Shown: positions 48,193 to 58,831 of the stretch, one piece after another | Layout: each line of letters starts with the position of its first letter | Position numbering within the stretch: position 1 is the stretch's first letter | DNA from: Sorghum bicolor | Taxonomy: Eukaryota > Streptophyta > Magnoliopsida > Poales > Poaceae | DNA length: 64,000 bases | NCBI RefSeq assembly: GCF_000003195.3 | Contig: NC_012870.2 | Location: 36,855,122 to 36,919,121 of the forward strand | Reading direction: 5' to 3' | The notes under the pieces: generated by a model | Told to the model about the DNA's origin: nothing | What the model saw: the letters and a program-made list of their open reading frames with translations, nothing else | The model's database searches: none | Position numbers and translations under genes: made by a program

Positions 48193-48197
48193 TAGAC
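48193..48197. repeat. Target-site duplication TAGAC, right copy
   Basis: Matches 32611-32615; TAT-2 sequence resumes after it. Confidence 0.85.
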
Positions 48198-48255
48198 CAA
48201 AATAATCAGGAGTTTCTAAAAAGGAAAAGAACAAAACATGCCGCCGATAAAGAGT

Positions 48256-48684
48256 TTATGTGTTTAGCAGAGCTTGGATCGTCGATATGGCGCGTAGACG
48301 GATCTGATCGGCTTCCTCTATCTCCTTCATATCTTCATCGGCAGAGCCCTCCACTGGTCTCAGTTTCTTTTTCATCTGCAGTGCCTTGCGAGCCTGGATG
48401 TTTCGCTCCTCTTCTAGAGTATTGATTGCTTCAGGCAGCTGGCTTTCTTCCTGTTGGGCTCGGGACAGAGCTTCTTCTACCTGTTTGAGTTCTGCCAACA
48501 GGGCTTCTCTCTTTGCTGATAAATCAGAGATCTTTTGCTTCAGCACGTCTCTTGAGGATTTCAAGATGCCGATGATCTTGTGCTTTTCATCGGCAAGGAG
48601 CTTTACTTTCATCATCTCTCCTGAGAGCTGGGCGTGAGTAGCTCTATCGGCAAGGCGCTGAGCGGCCTTTTGAGAGGTCACCAC
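48256..48684 (-). CDS. Antisense coiled-coil ORF of TAT-2 (partial)
   Basis: 142 residues on the strand opposite to TAT-2 pol. The protein is almost all helix with heptad-like Leu/Ala spacing (for example SAKREALLAELKQVEEAL) and a Glu/Asp-rich end, so a coiled coil is likely. Position (after pol, antisense) fits the additional antisense ORFs of Tat elements. The open frame continues rightward into the Athila fragment, so the true N-terminus is lost by truncation and the first codon here is GTG. GCCGAT/ATCGGC copies in this stretch match those of TAT-2. No function is known to me. Confidence 0.55.
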   Translation of the reverse strand: MVTSQKAAQRLADRATHAQLSGEMMKVKLLADEKHKIIGILKSSRDVLKQKISDLSAKREALLAELKQVEEALSRAQQEESQLPEAINTLEEERNIQARKALQMKKKLRPVEGSADEDMKEIEEADQIRLRAISTIQALLNT

Positions 48685-50291
48685 CTCATACGGCCCTTCC
48701 CAATACTTTGAAGTTTTCCATGCCCAAAGAGCTTCACCCTAGAATTAAAAAGTAATACCTTATTGCCTAGGGTGAACTCCTTCTCCTGAGAGCAGTGTGA
48801 TATGATTTTTCTTTCCATTCTACTAACTCAGAGAGTTGCATCTTCCTCTTATCTCTAGCTACTTCTAAGTCCATGTTCCATCTCTTAATGTCCTAGTGAG
48901 CTTTGAATTCTAAATCTACCAGTAGGTGACAAGTCTTCCCATAGACTAGTTGATATGGAGACATCATGATGGGTGTCTTGTAGGTTGTCCAGTATCGCCA
49001 GAGTGCATCATGAAGCTTACTCTTCCAAGCTATCCCCATCTCATTTACTATCCTCTATATAATATTCTTAATTTGCTTGTTTGATGTCTCTGCTTGACCA
49101 CTTGTCTGAGGATGATAAGGAGTAGCGATGTTGTGATGTATCCCATGTTTCGACATGTATTGCTCGAAGCGTTTGTCGATGAAGTGAGAACCTCTGTCAC
49201 TTATCACTATCTTTGGAACTCTGAATCTTGGAAATATTATTTCTTCAAAAATCTTTCTTGAATGCATGCTGTCATCATTCTTGCATGGCATGGCTTCGAC
49301 CCACTTGGAGACATAATCCACTGCCATTAGGATATACTCATATTTCTTTGACGGCAGAAATGGACCCATGTAATCAATCACCCAGTAATCAAAGAGCTCA
49401 ATCTGAAGATTGTTGATGAGTGGCATGGCATCTCTTGAATTGATATTGCCATGTTTTTGGCATGGGCCACATATCCGAATAAATTCTCTGGTGTCTTCAT
49501 ACAATTTTGGTCAGAAGAATCCACACTACCATATCTTTGCATGCATTTGAAGCACCCCATAATGCCCTCCATATGGTGATGAATGACATCTTTCAATTAT
49601 TTTGATTCCTTCTTCAACTGGCACACATCTTTTGAGTAAACCATCAAAGCATACTCGAAAGAGGTATGGTTCATCCCATATGTGAGAACGGCTCTCCTGG
49701 ACTAGCTTCCTTTTATTGCCTCCTGGTGGTACATAACTCGTGACCATAAAATTAACAATATCTACATATCAGGGGTCAGATCTGTTAATTCCATAGAGCA
49801 TATCGTCCCAGAGTGAGTCGTCGATGGGTAGTTCCTGTGGATTCTCAAATTGCATTCTAGACAAATGATCGACAAAAGAATTTTCTACTCCCTTTTTATC
49901 TTTTATTTCTAAGTCAAATTCTTGGAGTAATAAAATCCATCTTATCAAACGGGGTTTAGCATGTTTCTTAGTGAGCAATTATTTTAAAGGAGCATGATTA
50001 TAAATAATAATGACTTTAGCTTCTACTAAGTAAGATCTAAATGTCAATAGCAAAAACAATAGCTAGGAGCTATTTTTAGTAGTAGCATAATTAAGTCGAG
50101 GTCCAATCAGAGAGTTTTGCTAGCATAAGCTATTGCATGATGCTTTTTATCCTTAGTTTGTCCTAATAGTGCCCCCATGGCATAATCACTAGCATCACAC
50201 ATTATTTCAAGAGGTAAAGACCAATCAGGGGGTGAATGATTGGTGCTGAGATGAGTGCTTTCTTAAGAATTTCAAAAGCTTGTAAACATAC
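48685..50291 (-). pseudogene. Athila-type pol fragment: RNase H and integrase
   Basis: Read leftward: RNase H (about 50290-49980; MCDASDYAMGALLGQ-like text can be traced despite stops), the linker with [22 protein letters not shown] (49978-49769), the integrase zinc-finger region (CHSSPYGGHYG, then CGPCQKHG), then the core at 49504-49055 with VIDYMGPF, VISDRGSHF and YHPQTSGQAE, where the catalytic Asp, Asp and Glu are present. The C-terminal KLFGHGK region ends at about 48690. The pieces lie in several frames. LTR and gag of this copy are missing; ATH-1 is inserted at its right edge. Confidence 0.8.
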
Positions 50292-51885
50292 TGTTGACGG
50301 TAGATAAGTACTCTTTTTAACCGTCAACATAGGGGTTATCACTAAAAGAATTCCATAATTTTTGGTGATTGTCTATTTCTGTAGGGGGTTATCAGAATAA
50401 GAACAAAAGGAGGTCCACCTGTCAGATTTAAATAGAGAGAATACGTGAAACGTCAACTCAGGAATACTTTAGAAGACATGAGAAGGTGACCTTGCAAAGT
50501 GGGGGCCCTTGGCAGCCAGCTAGGGGTGGGCGCCCCTAATAGGTGGGGCGGCCACCCAACCACCTCCACCAATCAGGTGCAACCTCGTGGATCCTGCCTC
50601 CACCACCTTTGAGGAGTAATCTTAAGCGTACAATTAAGTCGGTTTGATCCGAGGGCTGTGGTGTTTCCTTGGGGGCTATAAATAAGACCCAGACCCCCCC
50701 TGGACGGGAGGAATTGAAGAGTTCAGAATTCTCTGAAGAAGAATTAGACAGAGAGGGATCCCTTGAATGGATCTGTCTCTTTAGGGTTCTTAGCCACCAT
50801 CTCAATTAGATCTCTATAGTTTTATAGCATAGCTACATAGGAATAGATCTAGAAGGAGTCAAGTTAATATTGGAGTCCTCGTAAACTCTGATTTTTCTTT
50901 GTGATATTCATATTAGTTCTTGCTGTTATGAATATGACTTTGATCTATTTGATTATATTGTAATTGACTTTATTCTATTTACTTATGTTCTCAATTATAT
51001 TGTTATTAATCTACTTTGATTATATGCTTAGCTTAGTTAGATTAGAATTATGTTTATGCATAGGATCATATAGCGCTTACTCATTTGGCTGATGGGTAAG
51101 TGATAGATATTGCGTAGGCGAGGTGCCTATACCGTATTTATCTATGATTACCCCTTATAGTACGGAGCTTGAGGTAGATCGCAGGAGTGATAAGTCCTTT
51201 ATATTCCTTCTCCCGATTATAAAGATTGTAGAGCACCATTATTACAGGGAAGTGATTGCTATGTTCATGATCTTTCTTGCTAATGTCACTATGTATAGAT
51301 ATAACCTATTCTTTCTATGACGCTAGGTGTACTTGCACTAATCAATGTATGATTTGATAGTATAGTTAGAATACTTAGGATTTATTCTTGTAGATTGTCC
51401 TAGTACCATGCTAGTGCTATAGACTTAGAGTAATCTAATTAAGATGATTATCATGTTTATCATATGGCTATGAATTCTTATTTATCATCTGTCACTTATT
51501 ATTCATATTCATATATTTATCTTATGTGACACTTACCCAGCATGAGAGATACATAATGACATGGTTAAGATCTCCATGATTGCATACAGTGCTCATTGCT
51601 CATTATCCATTGCAAGTCCCTACCTAGTGGTAAAAATATAAATAATGATATCTGGATTACTCCCGGTTAAAATGCTACATCGGTATTATCTGTGCACTTG
51701 CGGATCCTTTATTTATTTATTTACTCATTCCTAGAAAAGCATATAGATTTAACACCAACACTTATACATCATGCTAGAGATGACAACCTGGCTTAAGTGA
51801 TGTAAATTAATTTTAACGCCATGCTAGGGACAGGTTTAAAAGTCTATTTATAGTAATTGCATTGAGAAGTGTCAAAAAGTATTTT
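50292..51885 (+). repeat. ATH-1 5' LTR
   Basis: About 1.59 kb, starting TGTTGACGG and stopping just before the PBS. The same start occurs in the LTRs of ATH-2 (minus, 60414) and ATH-3 (63824), and its length matches the 1,583 bp of ATH-2. It shares blocks such as 'tacctagtggtaaaaatataaata' and 'ggttaaaatgctacatcgg' with ATH-2. Small open frames in it are not genes. Confidence 0.8.
50677..50686 (+). promoter_or_regulatory. TATA box of ATH-1 LTR
   Basis: TATAAATAAG after GGGGGC, about 385 bases into the LTR. Confidence 0.65.
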
Positions 51886-51903
51886 TAGCGCCATTGTCGG
51901 GGA
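51886..51903 (+). other. Primer-binding site of ATH-1
   Basis: TAGCGCCATTGTCGGGGA matches the Athila-type TGGCGCCGTTGCCGGGGA (tRNA-Asp-like) site with three transitions. Confidence 0.75.
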
Positions 51904-52111
51904 AGGTGAAAGCATTAAAGGATAATGAGCATCACTGCATCCACTCATGGATTGAGCACCATCCATCCTTCTCACTCATGCAGATTTAGCCTTATTTTTG
52001 TCTATCTTTATCATATGCAGGGTAATGTATGAACAGGTTCGATCTCCCACATAATTTTGTTAATAATCCAGAGATATTGACCAGGAAGATGAAGGATCAG
52101 TTGAGAAGGAA
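51904..52111 (+). other. ATH-1 leader
   Basis: The internal leader before gag; it continues after the TEK-solo-2 insertion at 55993. It includes the left AGGAA duplication at 52107-52111. No other signal is seen. Confidence 0.6.
52107..52111. repeat. Target-site duplication AGGAA, left copy
   Basis: AGGAA recurs at 55988-55992, bounding TEK-solo-2 exactly. Confidence 0.85.
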
Positions 52112-52358
52112 TATAACACTCCAAAATTTTTAATTTTGGATTGTTATTAGAAAACACGAAACTAAATAAGGATTTAAAATTTTTCTAAAGTATTACCAGA
52201 TTTTTTTATTAATTATTGTTATTATGAAAGGAGAAAAATGTAGAATTTTTAAAACTTTTATAAAGATAAGTGATGAGTGATTTTTTTATGTTATGTGCTT
52301 TGTGCTCTAGCTTTGTTTGGCTTGTGTGTGAAAAATGAATTTCTAAAATTCGAGCAAC

Positions 52359-52366
52359 TATAAATA
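52359..52366 (+). promoter_or_regulatory. TATA box of TEK-solo-2
   Basis: TATAAATA about 250 bases into the LTR and 240 bases before the CpG-rich block, a reasonable core promoter. Confidence 0.6.
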
Positions 52367-53058
52367 GGCCCTTTTCGGTTTTCAGAAAAATAAAACTCCA
52401 AAAGTCCTATTTAAAATCTAGTTCAAATTTGAGTTGAGAAGCAATTTAAAAATGTGTTATTAGGAAAATATGTTTTGTTTCCACAAGTAGGAAAGAAAAC
52501 AATTCTTAAAATAACCTCAAATTAATACATCAAATTTTGTTTTATAAAGGTGTTGAAAATTTTGGTTTAAAACCCTTTTTAAATAAAAAAGAAAAAAACC
52601 TTTCCTTTTGCTTGGACCGGCTCCCTTCCTTTCTGGCCCAGCAGAGCACAGGCAGCCGGCCTCCTCTTCAAGCCCACGCACACGCACCCCCTTGGGCCTC
52701 GGCCCAGCAGCAGCCGCGTCAGCCCACCTCGCGCCCAAGCCGCTGCCGCACGGGCCCCGCTTGTCGGTCGCACACAGCCGCTGACGCTACGGGCCCCGCA
52801 CGTCAGGGCCCTTCCCTAACCTCCATCCGCATCACGAGGATGCGCCCGCCGCCGCCCGATCCAACCCCGTGCGCGCACCCCGATGTTCCCCGTGGCCTAC
52901 AAAGGCTGCCGCACCCGCATCCGAGCCCCCCTGCGAGCCCTAGGGGCCACTCCGCGCCGCCCACGACCCGAAACCCTAGCACGAAGCTCGCAGCTCCGCC
53001 ACCGACTTCACCGCATCCGAGCCGCCGTCGTTCCCGTCGTCTCGCCGCCGCAACTGCC

Positions 53059-53067
53059 AAGGTGAGT
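53059..53067 (+). promoter_or_regulatory. Possible splice donor in TEK-solo-2
   Basis: AAGGTGAGT fits the plant 5' splice consensus closely. It sits in the GC-rich block with a long AT/T-rich region (53600-54400) downstream, the composition of a plant intron. No transcript evidence is available. Confidence 0.35.
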
Positions 53068-55650
53068 GTCATCTCGTGTTCACAAGGTCGCGACGAGCGC
53101 GTAGATACCCTCGGCGCCTTTTCTCTCCCTCCCTACGCGTTGCAAGGCCTCGACGGAGTTGCTCGCCGCCGCCGCCGCGTGGCCCCTTCGCCCTGGCCTT
53201 TCCTCGCCGCGGCCGACGCGCGCATCGGCCCCGCCGCACCACGCGCAGCCCGCCCGTGCCATCGGCACGGCTTCCTGTGCCCCGTGTCGCCGTCGCGGCG
53301 AGCTCACCGGAGCCGGCCATGGCGCGCCGCCGCGGCCTGGCCGAGCCCCGCCGCGCGCACCCGACCCGCCCGGCCTCGGTGCACCATGGAACGGTGGACG
53401 AAGCCGCCACCGCCCCGGTCCACAGGCGTGGGCCGTGGACCGCCCAGCCCCGATGCGCCACGTGGCCGGTCATCCGACCACACACGCGCCGCCCCTGGCC
53501 GTTTTGCACAAAGCCCCCTGCAGATTTTAGTAATCAACCCTCGGTCTGCTTTAGTTCAAAAGTAATTCGATATAGGTCCTGATTCTTGCAGTCTAGACCC
53601 CGGAGCCGTCGGTATTTACTGGAATAAGTCCAGCATGCTTTTAAAATTCAGTTTTTAATTATTTAAAATGCAAAAAATAGTTCTACTTTATCACAGTTTT
53701 GCCACTGACCTGGTTTTGGCCATAGAATGCGTGTTTTAACTCTGTTTGAGCCCGTTCTTATTGCGTTAGTTTCGTATCGATGTAAACTACGCTTTAGTAG
53801 TAATAGTTATCTCGTTTGATCATTTAGGTTTTCACCATAAATATAAGATGATTGATGTTTACCTAAATGCCTCTTAATCTATAAAAAAAATAATTTATGT
53901 TTATAACTTTGGTTTTACATAAGCAAATATTAATGTTCTTAATACCAACTTAAATGCCTTTCTAGTTGTGATCTACTTAATCTAATCTTATTTCATAAAT
54001 GCTCTGTTTAACTTGTCACAAATTCCTTGTTTTCTAATTATAAATAGTAAAGGGACTTAAGTGATGTAGAATGGTTAGTAATTAGGTTATGACTAAAGTT
54101 TAACTTCAGCTTTTATAATTCTTTATAATTTGGTCAATTCAACTTTGATATATTTCTCTAAAAAGTCTATCACCTTCTTTTATTAAATAAAATAAGACCA
54201 GCGTATCGTCGTCTTCTCCGTTACACTCTGAACCTCGAAAGTCGTGTCCGTTTAACGATAGCTCCATTCTCAATCGTTCTCGCGTTGTCTCGATCGTAAC
54301 AACAAGCCGTGTCGTTTAGTGCGCTCTTTCTAAGCTTTTCTTTTGATTGATGCTTGTTCTTAGTCGTGATTGTTGTTTGTCTGTTTGTGTTGCTTGTTTG
54401 CTACGAGTAGAAGAAGCGTGGTTCGTCAACAGTGAAGACCAGGAGCTGAGGACCGGCAGTTGCAGTAGAAGATAATGATCACAAGAAAGAAGTCAAAGAA
54501 TTCTGAGCAGTTGTACACTGGGAATTAAGACAAGTGCAGACACCGTTTGATCATTTTGAACCTACTCATTAATGTCATTTACTTTACATGCATGTGTCCA
54601 ATGAATGCAAACCCTAAGGACATGACTAGCTTTACTTACTATTCCTTGTTCACCTGCGGTTATGTATATGGGTAGACTAGGCTATACTAGGTTTGCTTAG
54701 CTGCTCTACTCATCTTATACACAAGCCTAAACAAGTAATGATCTCTACTCAACTTGATGCTTAAACTGTGCTGAACCTTTGGTCACTGCGGTGATGGCGA
54801 TGTTGGATGCTTACGAGCATCGTGATGATGGTGGTGACAGGGGGAGCGGGTACTGTTGGTGGTTCGGTTTGCCGGGCGTACCCGTCTCTGCTCTCCGTAA
54901 GGACTTAGCCAGGGAGCGGCCCCCTGGGACATACAGTGCAGCTCCAAGCTATATGGCTCTGGCTTGACTAATTAGCAGGACCTCCACTAGTAGGGTGTTA
55001 CTTTCTAGGTAGGCGTGAGGAAGTAACTTGGGTAATGAATATTAAGTTGTCGGTTGATCGGTACGCCATGGCTATGGGTATCGACTGTCGAGCGCCCCAA
55101 CGAAAACTTGCGAGTGGCATCCTATTAGTTGGACCCTGTGAAAGGTCTCGTAGTGAGACCCAGCCTGCTCACCTTGGTAGTGTTTTGGGGAGTCATGACC
55201 CCGAGCAAATGGGAATCATGACTTGGAGTGAACGTGCACAACTCTGCAGAGTGTAAAACTGATATATCAGCCGTGCTCACGGTCACAGGCGGCCCAGACC
55301 CTCACTTGATGAGCAAATTGGATTCACTGGATACTTGGAGATGGATCTTGGCGAGGTTGCTACCTCGTGTTTTGGCGTAATGGCTATTCCATGTTGGCAG
55401 GATTGCTATCCTGTGTTAATAATTGGGGTTAATCCCTGGACTACTATAATTATTAGGATAGTCATTTAAAAGATGCTAATTGCTACTTACACTAATTAAG
55501 GATTGGGTTTATGCTACTCATAATTAGTAGTAGGTTGTTCTAATAATAGTCATAATAAAAAGTGATCAACTAAAATGCTACCGCAGTCAAACCAAGTCAG
55601 CTTTACCTTGTTTTAAGCCTTGCATGTCATTACTTTCCGTCTGTGCTTGC

Positions 55651-55669
55651 TGAGTTCGACATGAGCTCA
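55651..55669. other. Hairpin in TEK-solo-2 (TGAGTTC / GAGCTCA)
   Basis: A 7 bp stem with one G-T pair around GACAT, 318 bp from the 3' LTR end. It is preceded by CTTGC and followed by CCCTTGC, the same context as the hairpins in the other Tekay-type LTRs. Confidence 0.55.
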
Positions 55670-55987
55670 CCCTTGCTATTACCCCCACACCCAGAGTGTA
55701 GTAAAGTGCTGCTCAGAAGAAGGATAAAGATGTCATGGAGTTTTCTACAAGCTTATGAGAAGTGCTTGGCGTACGGAGCCCCCAGTCAACCGTCCCTGAG
55801 AAGAATGGAGCCTAAGAAGTTTTAGCTACTGTTTCCGCGTACTCTGATTGTTGTAAGTGTTATTATAAATATGTTTTCCGCTATATATAACATTGTTTTA
55901 TGATATTTCTATTCTTTGTTGTATGTGTGGACTTCCTGGGCACACATATGATGACTCTGGTCTTATTTTAAAAGCCAGGGTGTGACA

Positions 55988-55992
55988 AGGAA
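55988..55992. repeat. Target-site duplication AGGAA, right copy
   Basis: Matches 52107-52111. Confidence 0.85.
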
Positions 55993-56585
55993 TCAATCAA
56001 CATCATCAACATCTTAGCTTACCAATCCACCTAAATTAGAAGATCAACCTACTACTCAATGTTTGACACGTGAGATTGATGCCATGGCTGACAAGTCACT
56101 TCGTGAGTTCTTAGCTCCCACTATAGCCAACATCCATATTGGACCAACTGTGGACATTAATGGGTCATTCGTGCTCAAGCCGACACTGGTCAACATGGTG
56201 CAAGCAAGCCAGTTCTATTAGAAGGCCCATGAAGATGCTAGTGCTCATCTCCAACACTTTCTAGAGATCTACAACACTTTCACTATCAAGGACATCCCTA
56301 GAGATGCTATATTACTTCGTCTTTTCCAATTCTCACTCTTGGGGGAAAGTGAAGCAGTGGTTCTACACCAACAAGGAGAAGAATACTACATGGGTATTAT
56401 GTTCCACCAAATTCCTAGCAAAGTTCTTTCCCATAGGCAAGACCAATGCTCTTCGTGGGAAAATATCAAGCTTTTAGCAACAACATGATGAGACAGTTCT
56501 AGTAGTTTGGGAGCGCTTTCAAGACTACATACTCGAGTGTCCTCATCATAGAATAGAGAATTGGCTACTCAGGTAGACATTCTAT
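55993..56585 (+). pseudogene. gag: ATH-1 gag, 5' part
   Basis: From an ATG near 56083 the frame reads REFLAPTIANIHIGP, then AHLQHFLEIYNTFTI and LRLFQFSLLG, conserved in Athila gags. A TAG lies near 56219, others follow near 56480, and a shift disturbs the QWFY-like region. The gag is cut by the LTR starting at 56586. Confidence 0.75.
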
Positions 56586-58284
56586 TGCAACACCCCAGGT
56601 GTTTGCCACTAGTTAGACCTTAGGTTTTGAGCTCAAACATGCAAAGATAAGTGGTGATGATCATGTTAATGTCAATTCATGAAAGTTAGCCTCAAGTTAA
56701 ACTTGGATAATGCACCCTTGCTTACATATAGCCTATTTTGAAAATGCATGCTTGGATGATGTTAATGGAACCTCTTTCATGTGTCCTACATCCATCACTA
56801 CCTATAGTGATCACTCAAAAAGTTTCATGAAGTTTGGAATCAAATGGTCACATGAAATGATAAGTTGCATGCTTGTTAGAATGGTCTCATTAAGTGAATA
56901 GAACCATGGGTCATCAACCAATCCTTACAACCTTACCCAAATAATTCTAGATAGACACTACAACAAAAGTCATGAAGGGTTCATGTTGAGCTTGTGCGTA
57001 GAAAATGCTTCAATTGGCCTAAAACCTTAGTTTGAGCTTTATCAAGTTGCTGCATTGACCAAAGTGAAAGTTTGACCTTAAATAAAAGTTGTAGTTTAGT
57101 TTCTGTAGAACAAACTTTATTAAAGGGTCAAGAGCTAGTTTGGTCAGTAACCTAGTCAAATTAAGCTTACAAGATTCAATGCACTGCTGTTTTGTCACTC
57201 AAGAATTTGGCTATCAGAAACTATGTTTTAGTTTTGGGTACCCTAGTTGGGAGCTTTGTATCTTCCAGCTCAAACTGAACCAGTGCAAGGTACTTTAATA
57301 AAAGTTATAGTATAGTTTTTATGCTACAAACATTGTTAAAGTTCCCAAGTCTAAATCTTCTTTTAAGCATGTCAAATAATAGTCACAAGATTTAATCTGC
57401 TGTAATTTCCAGCACTTCGAATTTCTAAGTCTGGGATTGCAGTTCAACACGTTGGCATTCTGCGTTCTCCAAGTTTTACTAAACAACTTGTTTGGATCCC
57501 AAAATAGAAGTTGGAGTACATATTCTCGGCAAGAGCATACCGAAATATGGCACCTGTTGAACTTCGTTTTGGCCATCAATTTTGAGTTTTGCTAATCATT
57601 ATCAATTCATTGATACTCAAGGGTTGGCATCAAATTATCTACTAATCTACAACTTTAATGACCATGGCACCTTAAACAAAGTTGGAGAGTTTCAAGAGAT
57701 GAGCAAACTTCATTTCTGGCCTAACATCCATTTCGACCTGTAGCTGACCCAAAATCAGTTTCCACCAGCGCTACTTCGTCGCACGCCACATGTTCGAGGG
57801 TTGTCGCTAAGGACAATGTGTATTCTGGACGTGGCGACCATGCACGAGTTCAAGATCTCCATTGCTACCACCTCCACCTTGCTCTCTGCCTCCCTGATGC
57901 CAGGTGCAGATGGGAGACCTTCCTCCCTATCTCCAATCCCCTCTTCCTCTCTCTAAGCCCTCCTACTCCCGCTCTCTCCCTCTGTCCGCCATGGACAGGC
58001 AGAGGTTCTCGGTGGCCACCATAGGTGAACAGCAGAGCTTCGCGCCGCTACGGTCATTTAACCTCTCTTGGCCCAACCACCCTCAATGCCCCAACCGACA
58101 TGGCCGCGCACAACCTCCGCTCGTGTTCTGCGTAGGAACCATCCCTTCATCACGCTGTGGACGCCGCCATGGACAAGCTGAGCCACTGGTCCACGAGGTC
58201 AGGCCATCTCTGGCCAAACCTGGTTGCCCTGCAAGTCTCTTCGAGTGCGGCTTGGCACCAGGAGACCTCCTCAGCCTCCCCCAC
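56586..58284 (+). mobile_element. Truncated Tekay-type LTR
   Basis: Starts TGCAACACCCCAGGTGTTTGCC, a Tekay-type LTR start, after the Athila gag at 56585. About 1.7 kb remains: AT-rich sequence with repeated 'aaagttgta' phrases, then a pyrimidine-rich and GC-rich block at 57780-58280. It ends where the small LTR begins. No internal region or 3' end is seen, so it is a fragment. Open frames in the GC-rich part are not supported as genes. Confidence 0.65.
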
Positions 58285-58735
58285 TGTGGGGGTATAAACC
58301 CCTACACCCTTATGGCTAGACTTAGGCCAGGAGATTTGGCCCATCATGAGACAGATCAAGGCTTGATCCAACTGCTCGGAGTTTCGCAAGGAAACAAGAC
58401 GTGGAGATCAAGAAGGATTCTAGTCAGTTAGAATAGGAATTGATATCGCATTATCTATGGCAATTGTAACCGACTAGGATTAGTTTCTAGATCTAGAACC
58501 CTACCCTCTGGACTATATAAAGAGAGGCAAGGGACCCCCTTAGACAATTCAATTCAACCCACAGCAATACAATCAGACGCAGGATGAAGGTATTACGCCC
58601 ACACGGTGGCCGAACCTGGATAAAATCCTTGTCTGTGTCGTGCGTCACCATCGAGTTCGTAGCTTGCGCACCTGTCTGCCGATAAACTACTACCGTGGGC
58701 ATACCCCAAGGTAGACTGCTGACTAGCTTTCGTCA
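58285..58735 (+). repeat. Small 451 bp LTR (RIRE2/Dasheng-like by its start and PBS)
   Basis: Runs TGTGGGGGTATAAACCCC... to ...TTTCGTCA, with TATATAAAG at 58514-58522 and the PBS after a short spacer. The start has an inverted GGGGGTATAAACCCC. Only about 20-35 bases of internal sequence follow, so this is a broken 5' end of an element. Confidence 0.65.
58514..58522 (+). promoter_or_regulatory. TATA box of the small LTR
   Basis: TATATAAAG, 230 bases into the LTR. Confidence 0.65.
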
Positions 58736-58739
58736 ATGG

Positions 58740-58757
58740 TGGCGCGCCAGGTAGGGG
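58740..58757 (+). other. Primer-binding site of the small LTR element
   Basis: TGGCGCGCCAGGTAGGGG, the usual PBS form of rice RIRE2/Dasheng-type elements, four bases after the LTR end. Confidence 0.7.
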
Positions 58758-58810
58758 GTGTGTGTTGGGCATTCTTAACTTCACTACCAAAAGTAGACTT
58801 AGTTTTCTAA

Positions 58811-58827
58811 TTCTGATAACAGCGCCA
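58811..58827 (-). other. PBS-like site of ATH-2
   Basis: Minus-strand TGGCGCTGTTATCAGAA lies just after the LTR end and fits a decayed Athila PBS (TGGCGCCGTTG...). It is followed by A-rich leader text up to about 58766, where the small LTR element begins. Confidence 0.5.
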
Positions 58828-58831
58828 AAAA

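Larger units (their letters stand above)
26495..48684 (+). mobile_element. TAT-2, Tat-lineage Gypsy element with integrase deletion, split by TEK-2
   Basis: 5' LTR (26495-27212), PBS, gag, Cys-rich box, protease, RT and RNase H run on the plus strand. Most of integrase is missing. TEK-2 interrupts the region after pol at 32615/48198. The hexamer GCCGAT/ATCGGC is dense both left of the insert and in 48198-48684, which ties the right piece to this element. The element ends abruptly at the Athila fragment near 48685; no 3' LTR is seen. Confidence 0.8.
52112..55987 (+). mobile_element. TEK-solo-2, Tekay-type solo LTR
   Basis: 3,876 bp, TATAACACTCC...GGTGTGACA, flanked by AGGAA on both sides, with no internal region. 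The expected TGTAACAC start has mutated to TATAACAC. TATA box at 52359-52366, CpG-rich block at 52600-53540, donor-like AAG|GTGAGT at 53061/53062, then an AT-rich stretch, and a hairpin at 55651-55669. A 342-codon open frame across the GC-rich block is not a convincing gene. Confidence 0.85.
50292..56585 (+). mobile_element. ATH-1, Athila-like element, 5' part only
   Basis: Has a 5' LTR, a tRNA-Asp-like PBS, a leader and a gag start. It is interrupted by TEK-solo-2 at 52111/55988 and ends at 56585 where another Tekay-type LTR begins. It inserted into the minus-strand Athila pol fragment; the left flank is CATAC (50287-50291), whose partner is not in the window or was lost. Confidence 0.75.

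Noticed and set aside
52537..53565. A 342-codon plus-strand open frame in a GC-rich block
   Set aside because: It is Pro/Arg/Ala-rich low-complexity text caused by high GC, is open in several frames on both strands, has no domain, and lies within a solo LTR.
54779..55256. Plus-strand open frames in TEK-solo-2 near 54779 and 55035
   Set aside because: Short, without domain, inside an LTR.
57904..58431. A 175-codon plus-strand open frame resembling a short gene
   Set aside because: It crosses the boundary between two elements (58284/58285), has no domain, and its composition reflects the GC-rich LTR end.
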